Source: Crossaster papposus
Lineage: Eukaryota > Echinodermata > Asteroidea > Velatida > Solasteridae
Direction: 5' to 3'
Assembly: GCA_037893245.1 (NCBI GenBank)
Contig: JBAIAA010000019.1
Coordinates: 62,001 to 126,000 of the forward strand
DNA length: 64,000 bases
Below the pieces are notes generated by a model. The model was not told the origin of the DNA. It made no database searches and saw nothing but the letters and a program-made list of their open reading frames with translations. Both the position numbers and the translations under genes were made by a program. This document shows positions 49,601 to 53,928 of the stretch, piece after piece (position 1 is the stretch's first letter; each line of letters starts with the position of its first letter).

Positions 49601-50358
49601 CATAAAAGTTGCTTCAATTTTGTTGGTGCAGCTTTCTAAAAATTGTTTAATCCTAACCTCTTCTACACGTATGTAAAGCTGTCGAACGCAATCTTGAGTT
49701 TTGTGCAAACTTATTGTCCTCCCTTCGAAGTTCATTTTCTTTTAAATATTCATTTAAAGGAAAAAAATACCCGTGGAAAAGTACAATAAGTTTGCGAAAA
49801 TTCAAGATTGCGCTCAACAAAGCTGCAATTTTTACAAAAATGTATGGTTTCATTACCAGAACATAATAATAATACTATCTTAACCTTCATCCTGATAAAT
49901 GCAACAGAAAGCACCAGAGTTAACAGGTTGTTGCAAATTGTTACATTCACGCATAACAGGCAACAAGTCTCCTGATCAAGTGTATTCTGTTGCATTTGGC
50001 ATGGTTCTTAGAGACTCCAGGTACCTGTTTGGGTTAATGATAACAATATTATTAAAAATTGAACAAAACTTACCCGAGGTTATTAAAAGTCATTCAGCAC
50101 TACACCAAGCTCCACACCGCGGTACAACGACATCCGCATTCTGCAAATTCAAAATGTGGTCATTTATTGGCTGCATTTCGTTTTAACATAGTTGTGGAAA
50201 AGCATTTGTGTTTTTTTATTACCACCGGATCATTGAATTACTTGATTTGTGTTGTCCTTTCAGCAAAAATGCCTTGTCCCCTATTTGGGAAAATGACTGA
50301 GGAGATGACAGAAGTCGTGTTTGAAGAGCTTCTGCAGGAATTTAATACTGGCACAGAA
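22598..50358 (+). CDS. Crypton-like tyrosine recombinase host gene (about 20 exons)
   Basis: A chain of phase-compatible exons, listed separately, totals 2,091 nt or 697 codons. The N-terminus is acidic and repeated, followed by a PPKKNRIR possible nuclear signal. A core-binding helix domain (TIYKYLLALKRFVQFL) comes next, then a tyrosine recombinase domain: Arg in TQAPRAGVV, Lys in TRHKTARQG, PTIIRK in place of HxxR (Thr for the usual His), and LMDH followed eight residues later by SYY. The C-terminus has a SANT/homeodomain-like segment (FSDRQIADKIR). Such enzymes cut and rejoin DNA through a Tyr-DNA bond. Crypton-derived genes such as ZMYM2-4, QRICH1 and KIAA1958 are domesticated in vertebrates. 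The many introns suggest a host gene rather than a live Crypton. An insertion in exon 8 probably disables this allele. The 3' end is uncertain: after 50358 a strong acceptor at 50658 would add two codons and TAA. Confidence 0.65.
22800..22889 (+). CDS. Recombinase gene exon 2
   Basis: 30 codons, phase 0 at both ends, acceptor AGGTCAG, donor GTAGGA. It encodes a basic helix-prone segment (VRRRQSLKTRVQDLRRW). Two other AG acceptors lie within 5 bp, so the exact start could shift. Confidence 0.45.
23338..23675. mobile_element. MITE with CAGGGGC..TAGC ends and G/C-run subtermini
   Basis: Left end CAGGGGCCTAGC (23338) and right end GCTACGCCCCTG (23675) are inverted repeats with one mismatch. A long G run follows the left end (23360-23389) and a C run precedes the right end (23634-23645). 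CAGGGGCG ends are typical of hAT-like or Chapaev-like non-autonomous elements. It lies in an intron of the recombinase gene. Confidence 0.65.
23773..23826 (+). CDS. Recombinase gene exon 3, acidic repeat A
   Basis: 18 codons, phase 0 at both ends (ATATGCAG acceptor, GTAAAT donor). It encodes EFESAPDWDSSSHCDEEE. Length, phase, donor and pattern match exon 4, so the two arose by exon duplication. Confidence 0.6.
23977..24149 (-). mobile_element. TTAA MITE family 1, partial copy
   Basis: Reverse-oriented fragment. It ends GGTGTATCCTACCT followed by TTAA (24146-24149) and keeps the internal GGATGCCTAGAATCATTATT block. The other end is missing beyond GGCGATCGCGA. Confidence 0.75.
24229..24282 (+). 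CDS. Recombinase gene exon 4, acidic repeat B
   Basis: 18 codons, phase 0 at both ends, acceptor TTCTGCAG, donor GTAAAT. It encodes ETISNTDWEDSSTDEDDD, a paralogue of exon 3. Confidence 0.6.
24372..24412 (-). mobile_element. MITE family 2, solo terminus
   Basis: A single end of the TTAACCAGTTCGCGCCGG family in reverse orientation (complete copy at 58745-58986), including the adjoining GATTATTTTAACATC block. Confidence 0.7.
24481..24810. mobile_element. MITE with GTTTTATAACACCTCACTCA termini
   Basis: About 330 bp. Left end 24481-24511 and right end 24782-24810 are inverted repeats of roughly 28 bp with a 2-nt indel. There is no transposase. Its right end directly abuts the next hairpin element. 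Confidence 0.8.
24810..24944. mobile_element. Compact hairpin element with perfect 28-bp stem
   Basis: Outer inverted ends CAAATAT(C/T)GACTGCTTT (24810-24826 and 24928-24944) enclose a perfect 28-bp stem (24832-24859 with 24873-24900) around a 13-nt loop, TCGGCTTCGCCTC. It is non-coding. Confidence 0.85.
24990..25085. repeat. Second hairpin repeat with related loop
   Basis: Imperfect inverted repeat: ATGAGGTGACAGATGGAATG against CATCTGTCATCC with an AATGGAACGTT inner part. The centre reads GGCGGAGCCGAG, which is related to the loop of the hairpin at 24832-24900, so the two may belong to one family. Confidence 0.6.
25398..25481 (+). CDS. Recombinase gene exon 5, possible nuclear signal
   Basis: 28 codons, phase 0 at both ends, acceptor TATTTAG, donor GTAAGC. 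An acidic HDEEE stretch is followed by VVPPKKNRIRTP, a candidate nuclear localisation signal. Confidence 0.6.
26254..26601 (-). CDS. Hypothetical minus-strand terminal exon
   Basis: On the minus strand, after an acceptor-like GAAATTCAG, there is an open frame of about 115 codons ending in TAA. It contains SPMYRAKSLLIISDMG, SARLWHAFLNRVLPFF and VFISEYGECAEG. There is no ATG start of its own, which suits a last exon. Balanced composition and lack of stops suggest real or recently real coding sequence, perhaps from a mobile element in this intron. I do not recognise the family. Confidence 0.35.
   Translation of the reverse strand: MVSIYNVPTLTVDHLSPMYRAKSLLIISDMGLATDRMHSFGSARLWHAFLNRVLPFFGSSELNMPLVFISEYGECAEGVGIGIYTSHDKEGNFFRLGFPVVRKRSVLLMAGILHV
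26751..26798. repeat. 12-bp tandem repeat, four units
   Basis: Four copies of GCTTGGGCAAAA with one substitution. Short intronic minisatellite. Confidence 0.9.
26859..26978 (+). CDS. Recombinase gene exon 6
   Basis: 40 codons, phase 0 at both ends, acceptor GCAATCAG, donor GTATGT. It encodes a basic, hydrophilic segment (THKPDNKNIKTRSAAG then HIQRIQKIDIHLRVQHKMK). No known domain. Confidence 0.5.
27531..27896 (+). repeat. 50-bp minisatellite containing a 21-nt micro-exon-like unit
   Basis: Eight units at exact 50-bp spacing (27531, 27581, ... 27881). In most units a 21-nt core (ACTTGGTGCAGGAGGCTCAA plus G) is preceded by AG (TTAGCAG in the first, GATAG later) and followed by GTAAGA or GTAAAA. 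The core is open in phase 0 (TWSRRLK or TWCRRLK), which matches the phase-0 exons on either side. The sixth unit has lost its donor (GTTAAG) and the eighth is diverged after the core. Confidence 0.8.
27963..28045. repeat. Short hairpin repeat
   Basis: TGACTGCGTGATAACG pairs with CGTTATTACGCAGTAA across about 50 bp that also contains GGGGAT/ATCCCC. Probably a small foldback MITE in the intron. Confidence 0.55.
28202..28356 (+). CDS. Recombinase gene exon 7
   Basis: 51 codons plus two bases after acceptor TTTCAAGCAG, donor GTAAGT. It encodes a Lys-rich then helical segment (KTAANTVRQLLLIAEKIG), leading into the core-binding domain. Its phase-2 end matches the single leading base of exon 8. Confidence 0.65.
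28889..29104 (+). CDS. Recombinase gene exon 8, left part, core-binding domain
   Basis: Acceptor TACTTGTAG, one leading base, then an open frame with NEQKQDQTIYKYLLALKRFV and further helices (KIKKATMLLDHFM), typical of the SAM-like DNA-binding domain of tyrosine recombinases. At 29105 it runs directly into the left terminus of a 4.2-kb element. The natural exon continues at 33291-33305, then donor GTAAGA. Confidence 0.75.
29140..30125 (+). repeat. GC-rich satellite, left arm (21-bp then 14-bp units)
   Basis: From about 29160 to 29585 the unit is mainly 21 bp (GCGGATCTCGCATCGCGGGT plus C). From about 29585 to 30115 it is 14 bp (GCGGATCTCGCGTC). Because 14 nt is not a multiple of three, long stop-free frames exist on both strands and encode low-complexity Arg-rich repeats. 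I treat these as non-coding artefacts. Confidence 0.95.
30144..32380. other. Central spacer of the satellite-armed element
   Basis: AT-rich, no transposase-like frame. A cluster of ATATCG/CGATAT motifs near 30245-30365 makes locally palindromic sequence. Otherwise nothing recognised. Confidence 0.5.
32383..33262 (-). repeat. GC-rich satellite, right arm (14-bp then 21-bp units), inverted
   Basis: Mirror of the left arm: 14-bp units (about 32385-33018) next to the spacer, then mainly 21-bp units (about 33018-33240) next to the right terminus. The same order from the ends inward, 21-bp outside and 14-bp inside, holds in both arms. Confidence 0.95.
33291..33305 (+). CDS. Recombinase gene exon 8, right part
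   Basis: Fifteen bases between the right target duplication and donor GTAAGA at 33306. Joined to 29104 without the element, the exon ends in phase 2. Confidence 0.5.
33374..33432 (-). mobile_element. MITE family 2, partial copy
   Basis: Reverse-oriented end with GCATCATCCGTTTTAAAT..., finishing GAGAACTGGTTAA, as in the complete copies at 47509 and 58745. A second, forward end lies close by at about 33506-33540 (AACCAGTTCGCGTCGGATGA). Confidence 0.65.
33721..33782 (+). CDS. Recombinase gene exon 9
   Basis: Encodes QQISTFRGRSNQELKALVNG, followed by donor GTAAGT in phase 1, which fits exon 10. Starting after TCGACAG (33720) matches the phase of exon 8. The stronger-looking acceptor TTTGCAG at 33704 would leave the frame off by one with exon 8, so the start is uncertain. 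Confidence 0.45.
34091..34335 (-). mobile_element. TTAA MITE family 1, reverse copy (pair member 1)
   Basis: Reverse-oriented, diverged copy with GGATGCCTAGAATCAATATT and an end ATATATCCTACTTTTAAAG. It lies head-to-head with the next copy. Confidence 0.7.
34350..34722 (+). mobile_element. TTAA MITE family 1, forward copy (pair member 2)
   Basis: Forward copy from GATTTGCAGATATCGAACAA to AATGGTGTATCCTACCTTTG, with the internal GGCATCCAGCAAAATGACTG block. The extreme left end is degraded. With the copy at 34091-34335 it makes an inverted pair. Confidence 0.75.
34815..35058. repeat. ACATGT/GCATGT alternating microsatellite
   Basis: About 240 bp of tandem TGTACA and TGCATG/TGTGCA hexamers. Each hexamer is purine-pyrimidine alternating and self-complementary, so stop-free frames occur on both strands. 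Not coding. Confidence 0.95.
35354..35526 (+). CDS. Recombinase gene exon 10, first catalytic Arg
   Basis: Two leading bases plus 57 codons, acceptor CCTTTAG, donor GTTAGT, phase 0 at the end. TQAPRAGVVDNATLGEY fits the box I region of tyrosine recombinases, with the Arg of PRAG as the first catalytic residue. Confidence 0.75.
35962..36076 (+). CDS. Recombinase gene exon 11, catalytic Lys beta-hairpin
   Basis: 38 codons plus one base, acceptor TGTGCAG, donor GTGAGT. VTRHKTARQGPATVFL matches the beta-hairpin with the catalytic Lys (HKT), and LKMFLEHYV the following helix. Confidence 0.75.
36834..36988 (+). CDS. Recombinase gene exon 12, box II Arg
   Basis: Two leading bases plus 51 codons, acceptor AATTTAG, donor GTACAA. 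FLMSSGRAVTKVAQQMQ and NPTIIRKTVAT correspond to box II. The Arg is present, while the His of HxxR is replaced by Thr, a substitution I believe occurs in some Crypton-like proteins (from memory). Confidence 0.75.
37626..37775 (+). CDS. Recombinase gene exon 13, catalytic His and Tyr
   Basis: 50 codons, phase 0 at both ends, acceptor AAATATAG, donor GTAAGA. SVAQLMDHDPSTQRSYY carries the box II His and, eight residues later, a Tyr pair. This is the spacing of the GHxxxxTxxxY signature, so the nucleophile is retained. Confidence 0.8.
38465..39961 (+). CDS. Retrotransposon ORF1, gag-like zinc-knuckle protein
   Basis: 498 residues from ATG 38465. It binds the element RNA and probably helps nuclear entry and priming, as ORF1 proteins of this group do. 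Three CCHC knuckles lie at about residues 195-244 (CFQCQKFGHGLQAC, CFRCGEPDHNGQDC and a CX2CX3HX6C variant). The N-terminus is charged with an Asp/Ser repeat. After an Ala run (near 283) the C-terminal third is low-complexity, with three tandem repeats of about 35 residues containing NSKEKPEN and QTKTHPAT. It ends 41 bp before ORF2. Confidence 0.9.
   Translation: MASHTNKRNRPDSDSDSDKSDPLQQSSTDTKDTWYRFFEIISTDDNHSIAKLSPFVIDKAIQGMVGTVKLVKKLRKPPTGSLLIEVATQTQSQNIIKMKQLANIPVTVQPHKTLNSSKGVIKTRELDDQTEDEILNYLATQSVTTVKRITIRKNDNIIATGTYILTFDTTILPEFIKLGYLRIKVEKFIPNPLRCFQCQKFGHGLQACRGKPCCFRCGEPDHNGQDCHRDPKCKNCQGDHMASSRDCPVWKIEKQTQYLKATNNIGYLEAKKMAKTHTPDKPTYAAAAAAAITATTRLKETHNMECQTKLTWITTEKPVNYTPTTEQKRPPTKSTSCQTDPVNLEKLQTKTRSTTDKATNQPTTSSNSKEKPENLQTKTHPATDKKTNQPSTSNNSKEKPENIQTKTHPATNKSTNQPSSSSNSKEKPSGKTPNKKTNPESSNRTKKGNKNPINQPNKYSSLDDEAEEDMDVYYTELQQVSTKSKDRTRSRSPRSNIK
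40003..43686 (+). CDS. Retrotransposon ORF2: APE endonuclease, reverse transcriptase, RNase H
   Basis: 1,227 residues from ATG 40003, uninterrupted. An N-terminal APE-like endonuclease (about 1-225: VQWNCRG, LQETHL, LLGDFNGHNPVWGS, SDHFPIIL) nicks the target. The reverse transcriptase (about 480-760: PIPKPGKD...NYRPIA, FDLEKAYDT, GVPQGSILS, YVDD at 668-671) copies RNA at the nick. RNase H (about 965-1095: TYTDGSKD, AEIKAILLAL, FSDSLSSLQAI, WIPSHVGIAGNEKVD) follows, then a CISC...H...C zinc-like tail. The catalytic box is YVDD rather than the more common YADD; this variant is usually active. The length suits a complete I-clade ORF2. Confidence 0.95.
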   Translation: MNKTKIVQWNCRGFKANFNEIQLLVQTHNPVVFALQETHLKETDNINLKSYHMYNTYDPEEQRAKGGSSLLVKQGIIHSHVPLNTNLQAVAARITLHRAITICSIYIPPTFNLKHTDLDNLVNQLPTPYILLGDFNGHNPVWGSDTYNTKGRLLKKFIADQALCFLNDGSHTYLHPGSGSYTSIDLTLTDPELVTDFTWVVWDDLCGSDHFPIILEYDQSLTEEYTPKWNFNKADWETFSKHCEEKLTNINFDNGTNPIKTYTNILISIADDTIPKTSTHSSKPHLPWDDQECKEVRKARKKAERKFNLRPTSDNLAQVKIARAKARQIINYKKRNSWKTYVSKLTSRTPLGKVWNMVQKMNGRKVKSGVKHLQKNNETLTTKTDIVEELANSFEKNSSTENYSEEFQKFKLQNEQHHLKFASNNTENYNQPFSLEELTTAIWKSHDTAIGPDQIHYQLLKHLPEKCLITLLNILNVVWETGDIPPSWKNAIIIPIPKPGKDHTNPSNYRPIAFTSCLCKTMERMVNDRLVWLLEANGLINNFQCGFRKGRSTIDHLVRLESFVRDAFIKKEHAVAIFFDLEKAYDTTWKYGIMKDLHEMGFRGKLPLFIANFLIDRQFQVKVGSTLSASREQDMGVPQGSILSVTLFSIKINNIVKTIQNGVSPSLYVDDLLICYRGSRMQNIERQLQLTLNKLQKWSTENGFKFSKPKTVCMHFCRLRNAHFDPELYLAGDKIKVVNETKFLGIIFDTKLTFLPHIKALKIKCLKAMNIIKAVANKNWGAECLVLLQLYRSLIRSKLDYGSIVYGSAPKSYLKQLNTIHHQGLRLSFGAFRTSPVESLYVTADEPPLENRRIKLSLQYITKLAANPSNPAYQCVFHPKFQHIYAAKPKTIKPLGLRLQPHIHAAKLELTNIARTEIPVIPPWEIHKPRVFVHMTKYKKSETDASLFHNDYHEFKAMFPNHICTYTDGSKDEDKVSSAATCNQYTRSIRLPNQASIYTAEIKAILLALEMIDSIKKKKFIIFSDSLSSLQAISGRNINHPYLIKVLNKLTQFHLKHFDIIFCWIPSHVGIAGNEKVDALAKQALDLPINPCTIPYTDLRNSIHSYTKQLWQVSWATFTSNKLFSIQPHLGFWQPYRNLSRQDQVVLTRCRIGHSTLTHAFLLKADPQPQCISCNSPLTMNHLIVECVEIAEIRQRYFFAATLKDTFNMPLNTIIAFLKSSELYHIL
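43735..43933 (+). other. Paired 3' UTR hairpin repeats of the retrotransposon
   Basis: Two related ~70-bp units (43735-43800 and 43867-43933) each carry CAGGGTTTGCTCACC and GTGAGAC. In the second, GAGACTCATCTCA at 43867 pairs with TGAGATGAGTCTC at 43921-43933, making a strong stem. Likely structural RNA near the 3' end, possibly recognised by the reverse transcriptase. Confidence 0.6.
45223..45312 (+). CDS. Recombinase gene exon 14, copy a
   Basis: 30 codons, phase 0 at both ends, acceptor CAACCAG, donor GTAAGA. An acidic, Pro-rich segment (SEESAPPELLLPCDD) ends in a Gln run. No known fold; likely a flexible linker. Confidence 0.6.
45557..45643 (+). CDS. Recombinase gene exon 14, copy b
   Basis: 29 codons, same phase and splice sites as copy a, one codon shorter, Glu to Lys at position 2. 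Both, one or the other could be included without changing the frame. I counted only copy a in the 697-codon total. Confidence 0.55.
46310..46640. repeat. Short direct repeats in intron
   Basis: Includes GTTGTTTCCAATGATTTATT twice (about 46387-46437) and ACGCTCGTTTGTTCTTTGGT twice (46559-46606). Small tandem slippage products, no gene. Confidence 0.7.
46936..47022 (+). CDS. Recombinase gene exon 15
   Basis: 29 codons, phase 0 at both ends, acceptor AACTAAAG (weak), donor GTAAGT. It contains NKLYNEYQRMAPGRNYRDD. A better acceptor at 46961 would shift the frame relative to exon 14. Confidence 0.4.
47348..47435 (+). CDS. Recombinase gene exon 16, SANT/homeodomain-like helix
   Basis: 29 codons plus one base, acceptor AATGCAG, donor GTGAGT. 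ARYIKTQMPNLKGFSDRQIA followed by DKIRHGKDR resembles the C-terminal helix-turn-helix often found after eukaryotic tyrosine recombinase domains. Role inferred: DNA binding. Confidence 0.55.
47509..47734 (+). mobile_element. MITE family 2, complete copy
   Basis: 226 bp between TTAACCAGTTCCCACCGG and CCAGCGCAAACTGGTTAA, with an internal GGATGACGCATAAACACGTC block shared with the copy at 58745-58986. Confidence 0.8.
47800..47827 (+). CDS. Recombinase gene exon 17 (short, uncertain)
   Basis: 28 nt: two leading bases, eight codons (VDAPINNQ) and two trailing bases, acceptor CCGGTAG, donor GTAACT. The acceptor was chosen because the nearby one at 47788 gives a stop in the required frame. Confidence 0.3.
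47880..48430. repeat. Diffuse imperfect repeats of CCTCAATCCTGCAAAATCCT type
   Basis: About eight scattered, diverged copies of a motif like CCTGAATCCTGCAAAATCCT, spaced irregularly. An old decayed minisatellite in an intron. Confidence 0.5.
49005..49089 (+). CDS. Recombinase gene exon 18
   Basis: One leading base plus 28 codons, long T-rich tract and CTAG acceptor, donor GTAAGG. It encodes CLSTITVDSVKFIVHKYMVH then FRDIVNEK, an amphipathic segment of unknown fold. Confidence 0.5.
49329..49472 (+). mobile_element. TTAA MITE family 1, truncated copy
   Basis: Left half only: AAGTAGGATACACCATTTGC through GGCATCCAGCAAAATGATTG to ATCCTATAATTGTCCCGAAA. The right end is absent. Confidence 0.75.
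49535..49583 (+). CDS. Recombinase gene exon 19
   Basis: 16 codons plus one base, acceptor AAATTACAG, donor GTAAAG. It encodes VPFTKNQEFKAGGLRR. Confidence 0.45.
50264..50358 (+). CDS. Recombinase gene exon 20, last recognised
   Basis: Two leading bases plus 31 codons, acceptor CCTTTCAG, donor GTAAGT. It contains FGKMTEEMTEVVFEELLQEF, an acidic helix. A terminal exon should follow. The T-rich acceptor ending at 50658 would give two codons and TAA, but this is a guess. Confidence 0.5.
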
Positions 50359-50418
50359 GTAAGTAACCGATTTCAAAGTAACTATAGAATGTAAGGCCAC
50401 TCAACTTATCTCGGCTTT

Positions 50419-50518
50419 ATTTACCCTATAGGACATAGAATGGAGTAGCCCTGCATTCTATATGTACCACAATACCCATAGAATACAGAGCCATCCATTC
50501 TATGTCCTAGGGTAAATA
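50419..50518. repeat. Foldback repeat
   Basis: TTTACCCTATAGGACATAGA at the left pairs with TCTATGTCCTAGGGTAAA at the right. Direct repeats of GGCCACTCAACT...TCTCGGCTTTA lie at about 50396-50421 and 50579-50606. Small MITE-like structure. Confidence 0.65.
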
Positions 50519-50669
50519 ACGCAGAGACCCATAAACGTCCTGGAGAAATCTGGGTACAACTACTGTATAAAATGCAGGGCCACTCAACTACTCTCGGCTT
50601 TAAACGGTTACACGATTAACCGCCTGTTCAAACCGTTACACGGTGTAATTTTTTTCAGTTCAGTTAACC

Positions 50670-51374
50670 TTAATCTAATTTTTTTAAATTGACCCTTCCA
50701 TTTTAGTAGCATAGTAGTACACGGTAAAACAATACAAAGGTTTGTTTGTCGGTGTTGTATATAGGGGCAGGGGAATTTTGTTCACCTGTCTAAATATACA
50801 TGTACAGGGTGGTCCCAAAAAAACTATACCCAACTTTGGAGGCCATTTTCTCCTAGATGATAAAATATTTTAGTAATTTGGTTTGCATATTATTAAAGCA
50901 TATATCGTTGAGCATTATTGGTGAAAATAGGGAAGATATTACATTAATATTTTTGGGAATATTTCTATTTTTAGCGAGTATGTGTAAAAATGGCTTTTCC
51001 ACGGGAGCTGTCAATGCATCAACATGTTTGAATATGATATGACACAATAATGTAATGACGCGATAGTCCTTTGACAAATGTTTTTGCGAGAGCTTCTTTT
51101 ATTTATTTAGTTTCAGACACGCATATTACATTGTAATACGTCTAGAACACATTTGAAACACGTGTTTGGATATTTCATTTTACCTGGCCAAGCAAGACAC
51201 GCGTTTTGTCTTACTTGTTAACCCGTGTTTGAAACATAGTTTTGCCGACTGGGGTGTTGCTAATTTCCCGGCATTATCTTGTTTTTCTCATATTTTAGGT
51301 AGAACATTTGTCATCAGTTACATTTAGTCATGTTTTGCAATGCGTACAACCCTTTAATACAAACATTTTCAAAC
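50670..51374. other. Spacer between recombinase gene and NLR copy 2
   Basis: No gene seen. At 51251 it contains GTGTTGCTAATTTCCCGGCA, also found at 10785 upstream of NLR copy 1, which may mark an old duplication boundary. Homology to the 5' flank of copy 1 resumes at about 51375. Confidence 0.5.
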
Positions 51375-51478
51375 CTGGGGTTTAAACAAGGAACAGTATT
51401 GCCGACGATTCTTTACAGAAGGTCACAATAAAATGTCAACCTATTTGAATACATTACCCCCAGTTCAGTACTATAGAC

Positions 51479-51605
51479 ATGACGACCTTCAACGTGACAA
51501 CCGTTCTGACTGCATCCATCACCGCCCTCACGCCTACACCTGCAGTATCAGGATTGACTGCTGGACAGTGGGCACTCGGTGGTGCCTCCCTGATTCTGGC
51601 ATTGC
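51479..51605 (+). CDS. NLR copy 2, exon 1: sequon and membrane helix
   Basis: 42 codons plus one base, donor GTGAGT. Thr-rich start with sequon NVT and the hydrophobic stretch WALGGASLILAL. It is more diverged from copy 1 than any other exon, yet keeps the sequon, lack of charge and helix. Confidence 0.7.
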
Positions 51606-52622
51606 GTGAGTATGATTGGATATGCCTGATAAGCTCCGTTCATTATTTACCCCCTCCACGTCAAGAAAGTGAGTTAGGGAGTCACTAACGACGCCATCTT
51701 GCTTGGAGCAAGTTCGAGTGCCGCTGGTATTTTCTTCCAAAAAAACCAGTTCTGAGCTAATATCCCAGAAAGGAATTAGTTGTGAAATTTTTGTGAAATA
51801 ATTTTGGCTAACTCTTTAGTAAAACACTGTCTTGCAATTTTGTTTGTAACAACTGTGCTCCCCCCCCCCCCCCTCCCTGGACAAACCATTCGAAGGTCAA
51901 TGATGGATGGTTTAATATCCCAAGATGAGATTTACAAAGATTTGGTCGAGTATATTAAAAAAAATTAATAGAATATACAAACAAACATTTGTATATGGAA
52001 ATGTCTAAAATTGATGATTAATAGATTTGTTTCTTTATATTTTACGCGGTTCCGGTCACAATCCGGACTAATAATCCGAAGAGCGTTTTGAGCTAATATC
52101 CCCAGGTGGGTTTAGAGGAATGGTGACTAAATATATTGGCCTTTTTGCTGTTGGTAATAAACTCTATTTTGCAATTTTGTATTTTAGTAAGAAATTTTCT
52201 AGACAGATTTATATCCGGATAAATAATCCAAGAGACAAAAAGGACTACAATCCCGAATCGGGATAAATATACATGTATATATCAATTAGTTGTTTAATGT
52301 ACAAATCTGAATCCATGTTTTACCTTTTTGATTGCTATTTTATAGCTTCTTTCTATGTTACAATTTGATGAATTTCGTAAACTAACGAACCTCAATTAAT
52401 TGTATTAATTGAGGTTGTCTCAATATAATAAAACTGTTTATAATATTTAATTTGAAGGATTCCGGTTCGGGTTATAGTATAGCATTGATAGCATTATGTA
52501 AAAATAAAACCATCGTTTCTAATAGAAGTATTGTCACCTTATTTGCTGGCGAAACACAAATGGTACATTTGATTATAACCTGTTGATGAGTATTTACTGA
52601 ATAATGGAATTTTCTATTTCAG

Positions 52623-52679
52623 TGGCATTTTTATTTGGTACTGACGTCATTGGTAGGTGGCGGGAGCGAAGGAGAGAAG
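52623..52679 (+). CDS. NLR copy 2, exon 2: end of helix and basic stop-transfer
   Basis: 57 nt, acceptor TATTTCAG, donor GTATGC. LAFLFGTDVIG is followed by RWRERRRE; same length and phase as in copy 1. Confidence 0.75.
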
Positions 52680-53459
52680 GTATGCATTAGTTAATTACGA
52701 GTATGCCCAACCACTGCGTGGTAAACGGTTTAACGTTTAAAACCGGGCTCATGCTTAATGCCAATACAAATCTGAATGCGATGTAAATGTGGTATACACA
52801 AAGCATTCGCTGCAAAATTTGCCGCAGTTGACATGGGTTTAACTTTTCCGAATTTGCAGCACGAACGCTCAGCCCTGACGTCATAGATTCGCGTTTTGAG
52901 CTCGTGTGAAAATCGGACTCCTATTACCTATAAAATGGTTGAACCCTATCACGTGACCGGTCACGCTCCTAATTATCTTCACTTTAAACATGCGCAATGT
53001 TACCAATGAAGCCGCTTTTTTTTTTTGGAGTCTGACTTTTTTGTAAACTGAATGGCGAATCTCTACGTCAGTGGTGATTTCTTGTCAACATTCGTGGGAC
53101 GGGAAAACCAGCAACTTGGAATATTCGGAAGGGAGGGGGGGGGGAGGGTCGTTTGACTCTAGATGGCGCTGTTCTCATGTGTAGGTACATATTTTACGCC
53201 CATTTCTCTAATTTGTTTCTGAGAAAATAATGGTATGACAAAAGTGATGCATGTACTGTGTAGTTCGCGGCTAGGGATTCCGGAAGGCCTAAAATAGGAG
53301 GGACATTCCAATTGCGTGACTGGAAGAGACAAATCATCAACACAAAAGACTGTATAGGGACGCGGCTTGGCCACTCCCGTGTGCTATTTGTTCAGAAAAG
53401 CCCCAGCTAAGTATTTTGAATGCGACCTAACTCTTGAATGGATGTCCCGTTTTATTCAG

Positions 53460-53540
53460 AATGGAGGCGTCACTCAGGGAACCAGAGAGGTGACAACGAA
53501 CAAGAGACACCATTGACAACTATGCCTACCGATTCAGAAG
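53460..53540 (+). CDS. NLR copy 2, exon 3: linker
   Basis: 81 nt, acceptor TTATTCAG, donor GTAAAT, phase 1 at both ends. Charged start and PLTTMPTDSE end, as in copy 1. Confidence 0.7.
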
Positions 53541-53782
53541 GTAAATCCACATACAGAAAAATGGACACATAATTATGATTTAAGAAGTATCTGTTGACGG
53601 CCTGGGTTAAAATGATCCTCGTTAAAAAAAACACTTTGGAAAAATAATGACTAAATACTTTACCGATAGTTTCTCGAACACTACTTCTATTGATCTTGGA
53701 CTTTTTCAATAAATGAATTACAGACGAAATGGAACCTATTTTCATTATGATTTGACAGGATTTTGTTGTTTTACTCTTCACA

Positions 53783-53872
53783 TCTGAAACGAGTCAGCCA
53801 GGATGCAGTACGACAAGAGATACTATAGACTCGATATTCCAACTCAACTTGCTGCCGATAAGTGTGAGCTAA
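53783..53872 (+). pseudogene. Degenerate duplicate of NLR exon 4 start, copy 2
   Basis: Same decoy exon as at 14808-14897, with CATCTG in place of an AG acceptor and GTGAGC at the 3' end. Confidence 0.6.
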
Positions 53873-53928
53873 AATTAAAATACCCGATTAACATGATTTG
53901 ATTTCAATTTGTCTTTTTGTTACATTAG

